DNA from: Hydrogenophaga sp.
GTDB taxonomy: Bacteria > Pseudomonadota > Gammaproteobacteria > Burkholderiales > Burkholderiaceae_C
Length of the DNA: 64,000 bases
NCBI RefSeq assembly: GCF_030158645.1
Contig: NZ_JAOASO010000168.1
Span: 1-64,000, forward strand
Direction: 5' to 3'
Shown: in pieces, positions 55,509-64,000 of the stretch
Layout: each line of letters begins with the position of its first letter
Numbering within the stretch: the first letter of the stretch is position 1
Position numbers and translations under genes: made by a program
The notes under the pieces: model-generated
Seen by the model: the letters and a program-made list of their open reading frames with translations, nothing else
Databases searched by the model: none
Told to the model about the DNA's origin: nothing

Positions 55509-56417
55509 ATGTCCAGCCAAGCATCTGCCACCGCCGCAAAAAAGCCGCAGGCCCTGTCGCTTCACATCGGCATCAACGAGGTGAGCGCCGCCCACTACGA
55601 GGGCTGGACCGGACCGCTGGCGGCCTGTGAATTCGATGCCCACGACATGGCCGCCCTGGCCACATCACAAGGCATGAAAAGCACCCTGCTGATCACCAAA
55701 AAAGCCACGCGCTCCAACCTGCTGGCGGCGCTGCGCAAAGCGGCCAAATCACTTTCCACCGGTGACTTTTTCTTCATGAGTTTTTCCGGGCATGGTGGCC
55801 AGGTGCCGGACGTGAGCGGTGAAGAAAAAGACGACAAGCAGGACGAAACCTGGTGCCTGTTCGACGGCCAGCTGATCGACGACGAGCTCTACTACGAGCT
55901 CAGCCTGTTCAAGGCCGGTGTGCGCATCTTCGTGGTCTCGGACAGTTGCCACAGCGGTACGGTGGTGCGCGCCGGGCGGCCACAGCCCGGCACACCGGCG
56001 CAGCGCCCGCGCATCATGCCGCTGGCCGTGGGCATGCGGGTCTACGCGGCGCACAAGGCCTTCTACGACCAGCTCCAGAACGACGTGGCCAGGCACGCCG
56101 GTGGGCGCGTGACCGATCCCGACACCGCGCTGGCCAATGTCACCGTGAGCAACCGCCTCACCGGCATCGTCAAGGCATTCAAGCCCGCGCTCATCCTCAT
56201 CTCGGGGTGTCAGGACAACCAGTTCTCCATGGACGGCGACCACAACGGGGCCTTCACCGAACAACTGCTGCGCGTGTGGAACAACGGCGCCTTCACCGGC
56301 AGCTACGCGCGCATGCACGCGCTGATCCGCGCCGGCCTGCCACCCACGCAGTCGCCCAACCTGTTCACGCTCGGGCCAGCGGCCACGTTTTTGAAGCAGA
56401 CGCCGTTCAGCGTCTGA
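55509..56417 (+). CDS. Caspase-family (C14, metacaspase-like) protease
   Basis: The 302-residue cytosolic protein is a C14-type cysteine protease with the catalytic pair His95 in [14 protein letters not shown] and Cys147 in [13 protein letters not shown]. The fold opening [18 protein letters not shown] and the paired [18 protein letters not shown] segment match bacterial metacaspases. No signal peptide or adaptor domain is visible. Bacterial caspase-like proteases usually cut after basic residues, and many are parts of conflict or death systems. ATG 55509 has GGGGGAG upstream; the track's start at 55425 is in the promoter. First gene of a four-gene operon. Confidence 0.88.
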   Translation: MSSQASATAAKKPQALSLHIGINEVSAAHYEGWTGPLAACEFDAHDMAALATSQGMKSTLLITKKATRSNLLAALRKAAKSLSTGDFFFMSFSGHGGQVPDVSGEEKDDKQDETWCLFDGQLIDDELYYELSLFKAGVRIFVVSDSCHSGTVVRAGRPQPGTPAQRPRIMPLAVGMRVYAAHKAFYDQLQNDVARHAGGRVTDPDTALANVTVSNRLTGIVKAFKPALILISGCQDNQFSMDGDHNGAFTEQLLRVWNNGAFTGSYARMHALIRAGLPPTQSPNLFTLGPAATFLKQTPFSV

Positions 56418-56475
56418 ACCGGCGGCGCCCGGCTCGGCGCCTTGTTTGCATCGACACCCCCAGGGAGGGTTTCAC

Positions 56476-57423
56476 ATGCTCGGCATCCAGAACCACCGTC
56501 TCACCGGCCCCGATGTGAGCTTTCGCGCCACGCCCAACGTCGGCGGCGTCCTGCGACCGCAGTTCGTGGTCTTGCACTACACCGCCGGGCGCACGCTGGA
56601 GAGTTCGGTGGAGTCGCTCTGCACGAAGAAGCCCCAGGGCAACGCGTCGGCGCACATCGTGCTCGGCCGCGACGGACGCATCGTGCAGCTCGCGCCGTTC
56701 AACGCCGTGACCTGGCACGCCGGCGTGAGCCAGTGGAACGGCGTCGATGGCCTGAACCACCACGCCATCGGGATCGAGATGGACAACGCCGGCCTGCTGC
56801 ACCGCGAAGGAGAACGTTGCGTGTCGTGGTTCGGCAAGACCTACCCCGACAACGAGGTGGTGATGGCCGAACACCGGCACGGTGGCGGCGTGCGGCCCTG
56901 GCACCACTTCACCGAGGTGCAGATCGAGCGCGCGTTGCAGCTGTGCGAGGTGCTGGTGGCGCATTACGGCCTGAAGGACGTGCTGGGACACGAAGACATC
57001 GCACGCGGACGCAAGGTGGACCCCGGGCCGGCGTTCCCGCTGGCCGCTGTGCGCGCCCGCGCATTGGGTCGCGGTGCCGATGTGGCGGTGCGTCTGGTGG
57101 TCAACGCCGCCAGCCTGAACATCCGCAGCGGCCCGGCGGCCGAGTTTCCCAAAGTGGCGCCCGCACTCAAGCGCGGCGCCGAGCTGGTGCTGCTCGAACC
57201 ACAAGACCGCTGGAGCCGCGTGGCGGTGGTGGGCGCCACCGATCTGGAGGGCTGGGTCTGCAACGACTTCGTGACGCGCCAGGCGTCCACACGCTCCAGC
57301 GGCGGGGTGCTTTCGCGCTCGCAGCGCGCCGTGCCGGTGGCGGCAAAAACACCGGCCAAGGCACCCGCCCGAAAGCGCGCAGCGCCAGCCAAAGAAACCA
57401 CGACCACCCGCGCGCGGCGTTGA
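56476..57423 (+). CDS. N-acetylmuramoyl-L-alanine amidase (Amidase_2) with SH3b and basic tail
   Basis: The 315-residue protein has an Amidase_2 (AmpD/PGRP-type) domain with zinc ligands His34 (FVVLHYTAG), His172 (LGHEDIARG) and Asp182 (KVDPGPAF), followed by an SH3b domain at ~210-275 (NAASLNIRSGPAAEFPKVAPALKRGAE) and a basic Ala/Lys/Arg tail. It would cut the amide between MurNAc and the stem peptide. No signal peptide is seen, so access to peptidoglycan would need lysis or a partner. It lies 58 bp after the caspase gene and 36 bp before the CHAT gene. GGGAGGG precedes ATG 56476. Confidence 0.88.
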   Translation: MLGIQNHRLTGPDVSFRATPNVGGVLRPQFVVLHYTAGRTLESSVESLCTKKPQGNASAHIVLGRDGRIVQLAPFNAVTWHAGVSQWNGVDGLNHHAIGIEMDNAGLLHREGERCVSWFGKTYPDNEVVMAEHRHGGGVRPWHHFTEVQIERALQLCEVLVAHYGLKDVLGHEDIARGRKVDPGPAFPLAAVRARALGRGADVAVRLVVNAASLNIRSGPAAEFPKVAPALKRGAELVLLEPQDRWSRVAVVGATDLEGWVCNDFVTRQASTRSSGGVLSRSQRAVPVAAKTPAKAPARKRAAPAKETTTTRARR

Positions 57424-57459
57424 AGCCCGGTGCGCGCATCTGATGCAGAAAGTGCCTCC

Positions 57460-60400
57460 ATGACCACCGCGCCCACGCCCATCACCTTCATCGTTCGCGG
57501 CCAGTCGCAAGCGACGCCCGCGGCCACACGCGGCCGCGGGTCCGGTTCTACGGCAGGCTTCGGCGGACGGGGCCAGACCCTGCAGCGTGTGCAGGTGGGC
57601 GCCACCCGTGGCAGCAGCGATGCGGTGCGGCTCACCGCGCGCCCTGGTCTCGACGCGGTGGTGCTTCACATCACCAACGGTCCCTCGCTCATGCTGCACC
57701 CCGAGACCGCGCGCGACCTGATGCTGGCGCAGTCGAACTCGCCGCGCAGCCGTGCAGGCGCCGCCGCCACCACGGACATCAACGTGCCGGCGCAACTGGG
57801 CTGGCCAGGTCTGGAGCAGGCGGGTGCGTCGCGCGGCACCTCGCGGGGGCGGCTGGGGGATGTGCTGCTGTCGGCCGTCGAAGTGGTCACGGGTCTGCTG
57901 CTGGAGCCGGTCTCGCGCATCACGGCCGCGAAGATCGCCGCGCGGGTGGACAACCAGGTCGAGGCGGGCTTGTACCCGCTGTCGGCGCAAAGCTTTGCCA
58001 CGGTGCTCAAGGGCAACGGCCAGAGGATCCCCCGTCTGCCTGCGCCCACACCGGCCGATGCACCGTTGCTCGTGCTGCTGCACGGCACTTTCTCCGAGAC
58101 ACACGGCACCTTCGGCAAGCTGTGGCAGCACCACCCCAACAAGGTGCGCGAGCTGTTCACGCGTTTCGGGAACCGGGTCTATGGCTTCGACCATCCCACG
58201 CTCACGGCCAGCCCGATCGACAACGCGCTGCTGCTCGCGCGCTCGCTGCCCCGAGGCGCTCGACTGCACTTGCTCACCCATTCGCGCGGCGGCTTGGTGG
58301 CCGAGGTGCTGGCGCGGGTGTGTGCCCGGCCCGAGCTGGATGAAAAGTCGCTCACCCCGTTCAAGACACCCGAGCACCGCAACCAGCTCAAAGCGCTGCG
58401 CGAACTGGCCGCCGAACTCCAGGGGCGGGACATCAAGGTGGAGCGTGTGGTGCGTGTGGCCTGCCCGGCACGCGGCACCCTGCTGGCTTCCAAGCGGCTG
58501 GACGCCTATGTGTCGGTGCTCAAATGGTCGCTGGAGTTGGCCGCGATTCCGGTGGCGCCCACGCTGATCGACTTCATCGGGGAAGTGGCCAGCCAGCGCA
58601 CCGACCCCGCCTTGATGCCGGGTCTGGAATGCATGATGCCGCAGAGCCCGCTGGTGCAGTGGCTGCACGCCGTCGAGGGGGCGGACGCAGGGCCGCTGCC
58701 GGGGCAGCTGCGGGTGGTGGCGGGCGACATCCAGGGCGACTCCATCACCTCGTGGGTCAAGACCCTGCTGGCCGACGCCTTTTACTGGACCGACAACGAC
58801 CTGGTGGTGCAGACCCGGTCCATGTACGGCGGCACGCCGCGTGCACCCAGCGGCGGCCACGCGGCGGCCACCTTCGTGCTGGAGCGTGGCGGCAAAGTCT
58901 CCCACTTCAGCTACTTCAGCGAACCGCGCTCGACTGACGCCATCTGCAATGCGCTGGTGCAGGACACGCCTGCGGGCTTCCGGCCCATCGGACCGATGTC
59001 GTGGGCGGGCAGTTCCAGCGACGGCCTGCGCGGCATGCCCCGTGCGGGCAGCGCGGCATCCGCGTCCGAGCGCCCCGCCGTGATCCTGTTGCCCGGGATC
59101 CTCGGCAGCCACTTGGCGGTGGACGGCAAACGCATCTGGCTGAGCGCGCGCATCCTCGGTGGCCTGGGGCGTCTGGCCTATCCGGACAGCAGCGGAAAGG
59201 TGCTGCCCGACGGGGCCATCGGCAGCGTCTACGACGACCTCGCCGCCTTCCTGTCGACCACGCACGAGGTGATCGAGTTTTCATTCGACTGGCGCCGCCC
59301 GATCGAGGAAGAAGGCGCCCGCCTGGCCGATGTGATGGACCAGGCCCTGAGTGCGCGCGCCACCAGTGGCCAGCCGGTGCGGCTGCTGGCCCATTCCATG
59401 GGTGGCGTGGTCGCGCGCACCGTGCAACTGGAGCGCCCCGATGTGTGGCAGCGTTGGCTGGAACGTCCGGGCTCACGCCTGCTGATGCTGGGCACGCCCA
59501 ACGGCGGCTCGTTCGCGCCCATGCAGGTGCTCTCGGGCGACGACAGCATGGGCAATGCACTCGCCGCCTTCGGCCTGCCGTTCCAGGACCACAAGGCGCG
59601 CCGCCTCATGGCGGCCATGCCCGGCTTCATCCAGCTGCAGGCCGGCTTGCTGGACCCCTCGCTGGGCCTGTCACACAGCGAGCGGTGGCAGACCCTGGCC
59701 GACCAGGACATGAAAACACTGGAGGAGGCCAACGTCTGGCACGACCCGATCAGCCAGCAAACCGTGTACCGCTGGGGCGTTCCCCCGCAAGAGGTGCTGG
59801 ACCGTGCCGTGGCCTTGCGCCGCCGGCTCGACCAGCAGCGCGACGCGGCACTGCCGGGCTTCAGCGACCGGCTGTTGATGGTGGTGGGCCACGCACGCTT
59901 CACACCGGCGGGCTTCGAGATGGACGGGCGCGAGGGCCTGGTCTACCTGGACCAGCCCGATGGCGGCGATGGCCGCGTCACGCTCGACAACGCCTTGCTG
60001 CCCGGCGTGCGCACCTGGAAGGTGGACTGCGAACACGGCGGCCTGCCCGATGCGGCTTCGGCCTTTGCCGGCTACCTTGATCTGCTGCAGCACGGCGACA
60101 CGCAACGCCTGCCGGTGATGGCACAGACACCCGTGGCACGCAGCGGCAGCACCCTCACCGCCCTGGTGCGCAGCCGGCCGTCGCGCCAGCGCAGCGCGGT
60201 CGTGCAGCCGCCCACCGGCCTGGGCGAACTGCTGGCGCAAGTGGCAGACGCCCCCATCCGCACCGAAGCACCGCAGGGCGCACTGCGCATCAGCGTGCAC
60301 AACGCCAACCTCAAGTTCATCAGCTCGCCCTTGCTGGTGGGTCACTACTTTGCGTCCACCCTGAGCGGCACCGAAGCGGTGGTTGACCGGTTCATCGGGG

Positions 60401-63045
60401 GCGCCATGTCGGCATCGCTCACGGCGGGCCTGTACCCGGAAGCGCCGGGCACGCACCAGATCTTCGTCAACAACCGGCAGGACCCGGACAGCCCGCTGGC
60501 CCTGCCCCGCCCACCCCATGTGGTGGTGGCGGGCCTGGGTGCAGAAGGCAAGCTCAAGAGCGCGGCCATCACCCACACCGTGCGTCAGGCCACGCTGGCC
60601 TGGGCGCAGCGCGTGGCCGAAGCGCCGGGCGGCGGCGCCGCCCAGTTCGAACTGGCGGCCACACTGATTGGCAGCGGGGGCAGCGGCATCAGCGTGAGCA
60701 CCTCGGCGCAAGCGGTGGCGCAAGGCGTGCGCGAGGCCAACGAAAAACTCCTTGCCGGCCAGTGGCCGGTGGTGAGCCACCTGCGCCTGGTGGAGCTCTA
60801 CCTTGACCGGGCCACCGACGCCTGGGGAGCGCTGACCTTGCTGTGCGCCGCCTCGCCCGACCACTTTGTGCTCTCCCCGTGCGTCATCTCGGGCGTGGGC
60901 GCACTGCGCAAGACGCTGGACAACGGCTACCGCGGCACCGCTTACGACTTCATCAGCGCCGTGACCCAGCTGGATGAGACCGGCGAGCCGAGCATCGTCT
61001 ACACGCTGGACACCCAGCGGGCCCGCGCCGAGGTGCGTGCGCAGGCCACGCAGGGGAGGCTGGTGGGCGAGTTGGTGCGCCGTGCATCGAACGACGCCAA
61101 CCGCGACCGGGAGATCGGACGCACGCTGTTCCAGTTGCTGGTCCCGGTGGAGATGGAGTCCAGCCTGAGCGGCACCAGCGAACTGCTGCTGGAGGTGGAC
61201 GACGGCACCGCCGCCATTCCGTGGGAACTGCTGGATGCGCCGGACGATGGCCGGGGCGGCCCCGAGGCGCCCTGGGCCATCCGCAACAAGTTGCTGCGCC
61301 GCCTGCGCACGGTGGCCTTTCGCTCCCAGGTGAGCGACGCGCGCCTGGAAGACTGCGTGCTGGTGATCGGCGAGCCGCTCTGCGACCCGGCGTTGTACCC
61401 GCCGCTGCCGGCGGCGCGTGCCGAGGCTGAGGCGGTGGTGGAGGCCCTCAGCGGGCAGCTCGGACTGGACGCCTCCCGCGTGCATGCGCTGATCGCGCTT
61501 GACGACGGCCTGGGGCCCGATGCGGCCGCCGTGACCACCGCGCTGCTGCAGCGGCGCTACCGGATCGTGCACATTGCCGGCCATGGTGAGCCCGAACTGG
61601 AGCGTCCCGGCAAGCCTCCACTGATGCGCGGTGTGGTGCTGAGCGACAACACATTCCTCGGGCCCCGCGAGGTGCAGGCCATGCGGGTGGTGCCCGAACT
61701 GGTGTTTCTCAACTGCTGCCATCTGGCCGCCGATCCCGACAAACTGCTCAAAGGGGGCTACGACCGTGCGCAGTTTGCCGCGGGCGTGGCCAAGCAGTTG
61801 ATCCGCATCGGCGTGCGCTGCGTGGTGGCGGCGGGCTGGGCGGTGGAGGACGACGCGGCCAATGTGTTTGCCACGGAGTTTTACCGCGCCTTGCTCTCGG
61901 GCCAGCGTTTCATGGACGCGGTGCAGGCCGCCCGCGTGGCCGCCTACAACGCCAGCCCGCAGGGCAACACCTGGGCCGCTTACCAATGCTACGGGGACCC
62001 CGACTGGGTGTGGCAACGCAACGAGGCCGACACGCGCCGCACACCCCCACCGCTGTCCAAGCTGTACGCCGGCATCGCCTCGCCGGTGGCGCTCGCGCTC
62101 GCCCTGGAAACCCTCGCGGTGCAAAGCACCACCCAGGGCGTGGCGCCCGAACCCCAACGCGAAAAAATCCGCTACCTGGAAGCCCGCTTCGACAACGAAT
62201 GGGGCGGCATGGGCGCGGTGGCCGAAGCCTTTGGTGTGGCCTGGGCGGCGGCCCGCGACATCGAGCGCGCGCTGCACTGGTACCGCCGCGCGGTGGCGGC
62301 CAACGACGGCAGCGCCTCGGTGAAGGCCAATGAACAACTGGCGAATCTGGGTGCGCGCCAGGCCTGGGTCAGGGTGGAGGCAGCGGGGCGCAACGGGGCC
62401 AAGCCCGCCGCGCTCAAGGCGCTGGTGGACCAAGGCCGGACCGACATCCACCACGCCATTGCCATCCTCGACGCGCTGGTGACGCTCTCGCCCACCGTCG
62501 AGCGGGAGAGCCTGCTGGGCTCGACGTGGAAGCGCATGGCCCGACTCGAAGGCCGGGCGGGGCCCCCCGCTGCTGCAGCCAAGGCACACGCTGTGGATCA
62601 CATGGCCGAGCATTACCGGCGCGCCGAGGCCCTGGCCCTGCAGAGCGGGCTGGCCGATCTGTTTTACCCCGCGCTCAACCTGGTGGCCGCCGACTTGTTG
62701 GCACACGGGCCTGACCGCCATCGGTCCGGGGGCGCCGAGCGCAGGCAGCGTGTGCGCCAGGGCCTGGAGCGCAAGTTGCGCGAGGACCCGGACTTCTGGA
62801 GCGTGGTGGGACTGCCCGAACTCAGCGTGTACGAGTCCCTGGCCGACCACACACTGGCCACGCATCTGCCGACCATCCTCGGCAGCTTCGAAGACCTGCA
62901 CCAACGCGCCGGCACCGGCTGGATGTGGGCCTCGGTGGCCGACCAGCTCGGCTTCGTGCTGGAGCACCTCGATGGTGTCACCAGCGCCGACCGGTCCGCG
63001 GCCAACGAATTGTTGGATGTGCTCAACCGCTACGCCGCCGAATGA
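57460..63045 (+). CDS. Giant fusion: two lipase-like alpha/beta-hydrolase domains plus CHAT protease
   Basis: The 1,861-residue protein combines three enzyme-like modules. At ~198-400 is an alpha/beta-hydrolase with LLVLLHGTFSE and nucleophile elbow Ser274 in LLTHSRGGLVAEV. At ~540-870 is an LCAT/PGAP1-like lipase with VILLPGILGSHLA, SFDWRRP and Ser646 in LLAHSMGGVVA. At ~960-1120 is a segment seen in other large CHAT proteins (SSPLLVGHYFASTLSG). The CHAT domain at ~1240-1520 has His1375 in VHIAGHGE and Cys1419/1420 in FLNCCHLA. The C-terminus is TPR-like helical. No signal peptide or transmembrane helix. It overlaps the TIR gene by 4 bp. I know no named family for the full architecture. Confidence 0.85.
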   Translation: MTTAPTPITFIVRGQSQATPAATRGRGSGSTAGFGGRGQTLQRVQVGATRGSSDAVRLTARPGLDAVVLHITNGPSLMLHPETARDLMLAQSNSPRSRAGAAATTDINVPAQLGWPGLEQAGASRGTSRGRLGDVLLSAVEVVTGLLLEPVSRITAAKIAARVDNQVEAGLYPLSAQSFATVLKGNGQRIPRLPAPTPADAPLLVLLHGTFSETHGTFGKLWQHHPNKVRELFTRFGNRVYGFDHPTLTASPIDNALLLARSLPRGARLHLLTHSRGGLVAEVLARVCARPELDEKSLTPFKTPEHRNQLKALRELAAELQGRDIKVERVVRVACPARGTLLASKRLDAYVSVLKWSLELAAIPVAPTLIDFIGEVASQRTDPALMPGLECMMPQSPLVQWLHAVEGADAGPLPGQLRVVAGDIQGDSITSWVKTLLADAFYWTDNDLVVQTRSMYGGTPRAPSGGHAAATFVLERGGKVSHFSYFSEPRSTDAICNALVQDTPAGFRPIGPMSWAGSSSDGLRGMPRAGSAASASERPAVILLPGILGSHLAVDGKRIWLSARILGGLGRLAYPDSSGKVLPDGAIGSVYDDLAAFLSTTHEVIEFSFDWRRPIEEEGARLADVMDQALSARATSGQPVRLLAHSMGGVVARTVQLERPDVWQRWLERPGSRLLMLGTPNGGSFAPMQVLSGDDSMGNALAAFGLPFQDHKARRLMAAMPGFIQLQAGLLDPSLGLSHSERWQTLADQDMKTLEEANVWHDPISQQTVYRWGVPPQEVLDRAVALRRRLDQQRDAALPGFSDRLLMVVGHARFTPAGFEMDGREGLVYLDQPDGGDGRVTLDNALLPGVRTWKVDCEHGGLPDAASAFAGYLDLLQHGDTQRLPVMAQTPVARSGSTLTALVRSRPSRQRSAVVQPPTGLGELLAQVADAPIRTEAPQGALRISVHNANLKFISSPLLVGHYFASTLSGTEAVVDRFIGGAMSASLTAGLYPEAPGTHQIFVNNRQDPDSPLALPRPPHVVVAGLGAEGKLKSAAITHTVRQATLAWAQRVAEAPGGGAAQFELAATLIGSGGSGISVSTSAQAVAQGVREANEKLLAGQWPVVSHLRLVELYLDRATDAWGALTLLCAASPDHFVLSPCVISGVGALRKTLDNGYRGTAYDFISAVTQLDETGEPSIVYTLDTQRARAEVRAQATQGRLVGELVRRASNDANRDREIGRTLFQLLVPVEMESSLSGTSELLLEVDDGTAAIPWELLDAPDDGRGGPEAPWAIRNKLLRRLRTVAFRSQVSDARLEDCVLVIGEPLCDPALYPPLPAARAEAEAVVEALSGQLGLDASRVHALIALDDGLGPDAAAVTTALLQRRYRIVHIAGHGEPELERPGKPPLMRGVVLSDNTFLGPREVQAMRVVPELVFLNCCHLAADPDKLLKGGYDRAQFAAGVAKQLIRIGVRCVVAAGWAVEDDAANVFATEFYRALLSGQRFMDAVQAARVAAYNASPQGNTWAAYQCYGDPDWVWQRNEADTRRTPPPLSKLYAGIASPVALALALETLAVQSTTQGVAPEPQREKIRYLEARFDNEWGGMGAVAEAFGVAWAAARDIERALHWYRRAVAANDGSASVKANEQLANLGARQAWVRVEAAGRNGAKPAALKALVDQGRTDIHHAIAILDALVTLSPTVERESLLGSTWKRMARLEGRAGPPAAAAKAHAVDHMAEHYRRAEALALQSGLADLFYPALNLVAADLLAHGPDRHRSGGAERRQRVRQGLERKLREDPDFWSVVGLPELSVYESLADHTLATHLPTILGSFEDLHQRAGTGWMWASVADQLGFVLEHLDGVTSADRSAANELLDVLNRYAAE

Positions 63046-64000
63046 ACCGCATCTTCATCAGCTACCGGGCGTCCGACGGCAAAAAGGACGCCGACCGTCT
63101 CTGCGCCGACCTCAGCCGGCTCTACGGTGCCGACCAGGTGTTCTTCGACAAGCAGGACCTCAGGGGCGGACATTCATGGCGCAGCGCCATCATGGCCGCG
63201 CTCGGCACGAAACCGGTGGTGCTGCTGCTGGTCACACCCGAGCTGCTGGGCATGGCACACCCCGAAGGCGGTCGGCGCATCGACCGCGATGACGACCCCA
63301 TCCGCGGCGAGGTGCTGACCGCCCAGGCCCACGGTGCCACCATCGTTCCGCTGCTCACCGAAGGCGTTTCGATGCCGGCGACCGGCGACATTCCGCCGCC
63401 ACTGCGGTTTTTGAAGGAAGCGCATGCGCTCAAGCTGCGCACCGAAGACTGGGCCGACGACCTGGCCAAGATCGTGGCCGATCTGGCCACGCACGGCATC
63501 CAGCCACTGGTGCGGCGCGACCCCGAGCGCCCGGAAAAGCGCACCTGGTTGCAGCGCATGCAGCGCGGCTTCATGTGGATCGGCGGCATCTTCGTCGGGC
63601 TCATCGTCATCGGTCTGCTGGTCCCCGAGGATGACGTGTCCGTCCCACCCCCACCGCCTCCGTCCGCGGCAGCCACACCCGCGCCGGCGCCGGTTCACGC
63701 CGCGCGCGATGTCTCCGGCCTGTGGTGGTCCATCGACGAAGACAACCGACGCTTGCGGGTGCAGTTCACCGTGAACAACGGTGCGATCCAGCTGCAGACC
63801 GACGCATTTCCCATCGCCTGGTATCCGCGCTGGCAGGCCTATGCCCAGGGTGTTCGCGAGATGGGACTGATCGTCAACGAGGTGCGCTACGTGGGCCAGG
63901 GTGCGCTCACCGATGTGATGGGCACCCCGCGCATCGAAATGCCGGTGCAAGCCGTCACCGCCGACGGCCGTGGCCCGCTGGACACCGGCAGCCTGGTGCT
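63042..64000 (+). CDS. TIR-domain protein with one transmembrane segment (3' end cut by window)
   Basis: The visible 319 residues, absent from the ORF track because no stop is reached, start at an ATG overlapping the CHAT stop (ATGA). Residues 1-~145 are a TIR domain: NRIFISYRASDGKKDADRL, VFFDKQDLRGGHSWRSAI, VVLLLVTPELL, and a conserved acidic 'PIRGEVLTAQAHGATIVPLL' helix where NADase TIRs hold the catalytic Glu. A single hydrophobic helix follows at ~182-198 (GGIFVGLIVIGLLVP), then a Pro-rich linker and the start of a beta-rich domain of unknown fold (SGLWWSIDEDNRRLRVQFTV). NAD+ hydrolysis or signalling-nucleotide synthesis is possible. The C-terminal part is unseen. Confidence 0.85.
   Translation, partial: MNRIFISYRASDGKKDADRLCADLSRLYGADQVFFDKQDLRGGHSWRSAIMAALGTKPVVLLLVTPELLGMAHPEGGRRIDRDDDPIRGEVLTAQAHGATIVPLLTEGVSMPATGDIPPPLRFLKEAHALKLRTEDWADDLAKIVADLATHGIQPLVRRDPERPEKRTWLQRMQRGFMWIGGIFVGLIVIGLLVPEDDVSVPPPPPPSAAATPAPAPVHAARDVSGLWWSIDEDNRRLRVQFTVNNGAIQLQTDAFPIAWYPRWQAYAQGVREMGLIVNEVRYVGQGALTDVMGTPRIEMPVQAVTADGRGPLDTGSLV

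Noticed and set aside
56407-59265. 952-aa minus-strand ORF
   Set aside because: Antisense of the amidase gene and the 5' part of the CHAT gene; no domain seen.
59671-62967. 1,098-aa minus-strand ORF
   Set aside because: Antisense of the CHAT-protein gene; His/Gln/Gly-rich shadow. The plus strand shows lipase and CHAT motifs.

Overview
The window is a GC-rich chromosomal segment of a betaproteobacterium. It is most likely from the Comamonadaceae (Hydrogenophaga/Acidovorax-like; an inference from gene content and protein character, not from a search). Supporting context: dnaB next to rpsF-priB-rpsR-rplI, a lone zapB-like/zapA pair followed by 6S RNA, a SWIB protein with an Ala/Lys/Pro tail, the VC_2705-type symporter, and the SSS-type histidine kinase cluster. 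Long ORFs opposite nearly every real gene are GC-rich shadow frames. No rRNA, tRNA, insertion sequence, prophage or CRISPR array was seen.

Layout. 0-2.4 kb: start of a BtuF-like gene, a BtuB-like TonB receptor and its cobalamin riboswitch. 2.4-5.4 kb: zapB-like/zapA, 6S RNA, a TSUP permease, an RraA/HMG-aldolase protein and the SWIB protein. 5.5-10.6 kb: an accessory operon of a class III nucleotide cyclase with TPRs, a vanadium-haloperoxidase/PAP2 enzyme with a (Gly-Ala-Ser)11 head, and a subtilisin-type protease whose 5' end carries two in-frame 66-bp repeats. 10.6-18.4 kb: a PAS-LuxR regulator with a CRP-like regulator, a ThDP enzyme, an MFS exporter, an AraC regulator and a DUF1631 protein. 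18.6-30.5 kb: an aldehyde dehydrogenase, clpB, a GNAT remnant, and the chain alaC-hom-thrC-mobB-moeA-moaD-moaE (amino-acid synthesis running into molybdopterin synthesis), then an Mth938-like gene.

30.6-36.3 kb: bcp, phoH, dnaB and the ribosomal/primosomal operon. 36.4-47.1 kb: VC_2705-type Na+/solute symporter with DUF4212, TPR and CBS-DUF294 proteins, then an SSS-histidine kinase, a single-domain response regulator and a PAS/DnaQ-exonuclease fusion. 47.2-50.9 kb: ppsA and divergent ppsR. 51-55.3 kb: an MHS-family MFS transporter and divergent DUF485-actP. The 36-55 kb stretch reads as an acetate/pyruvate/PEP uptake, sensing and gluconeogenesis neighbourhood.

55.5-64.0 kb: an accessory operon, cut by the window end, of a caspase-family protease, an amidase_2-SH3b protein, a 1,861-residue protein with two lipase-like alpha/beta-hydrolase domains and a CHAT protease domain, and a TIR protein with one membrane segment. 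This caspase/CHAT/lipase/amidase/TIR set is the best candidate for an undescribed conflict or regulated-death system. A TGTGA-N6-GCACA site lies just upstream of it. The window also encodes a nucleotide cyclase and a CRP-like protein that keeps both the cAMP-contacting and the TGTGA-reading residues, so a cAMP link is a testable idea.
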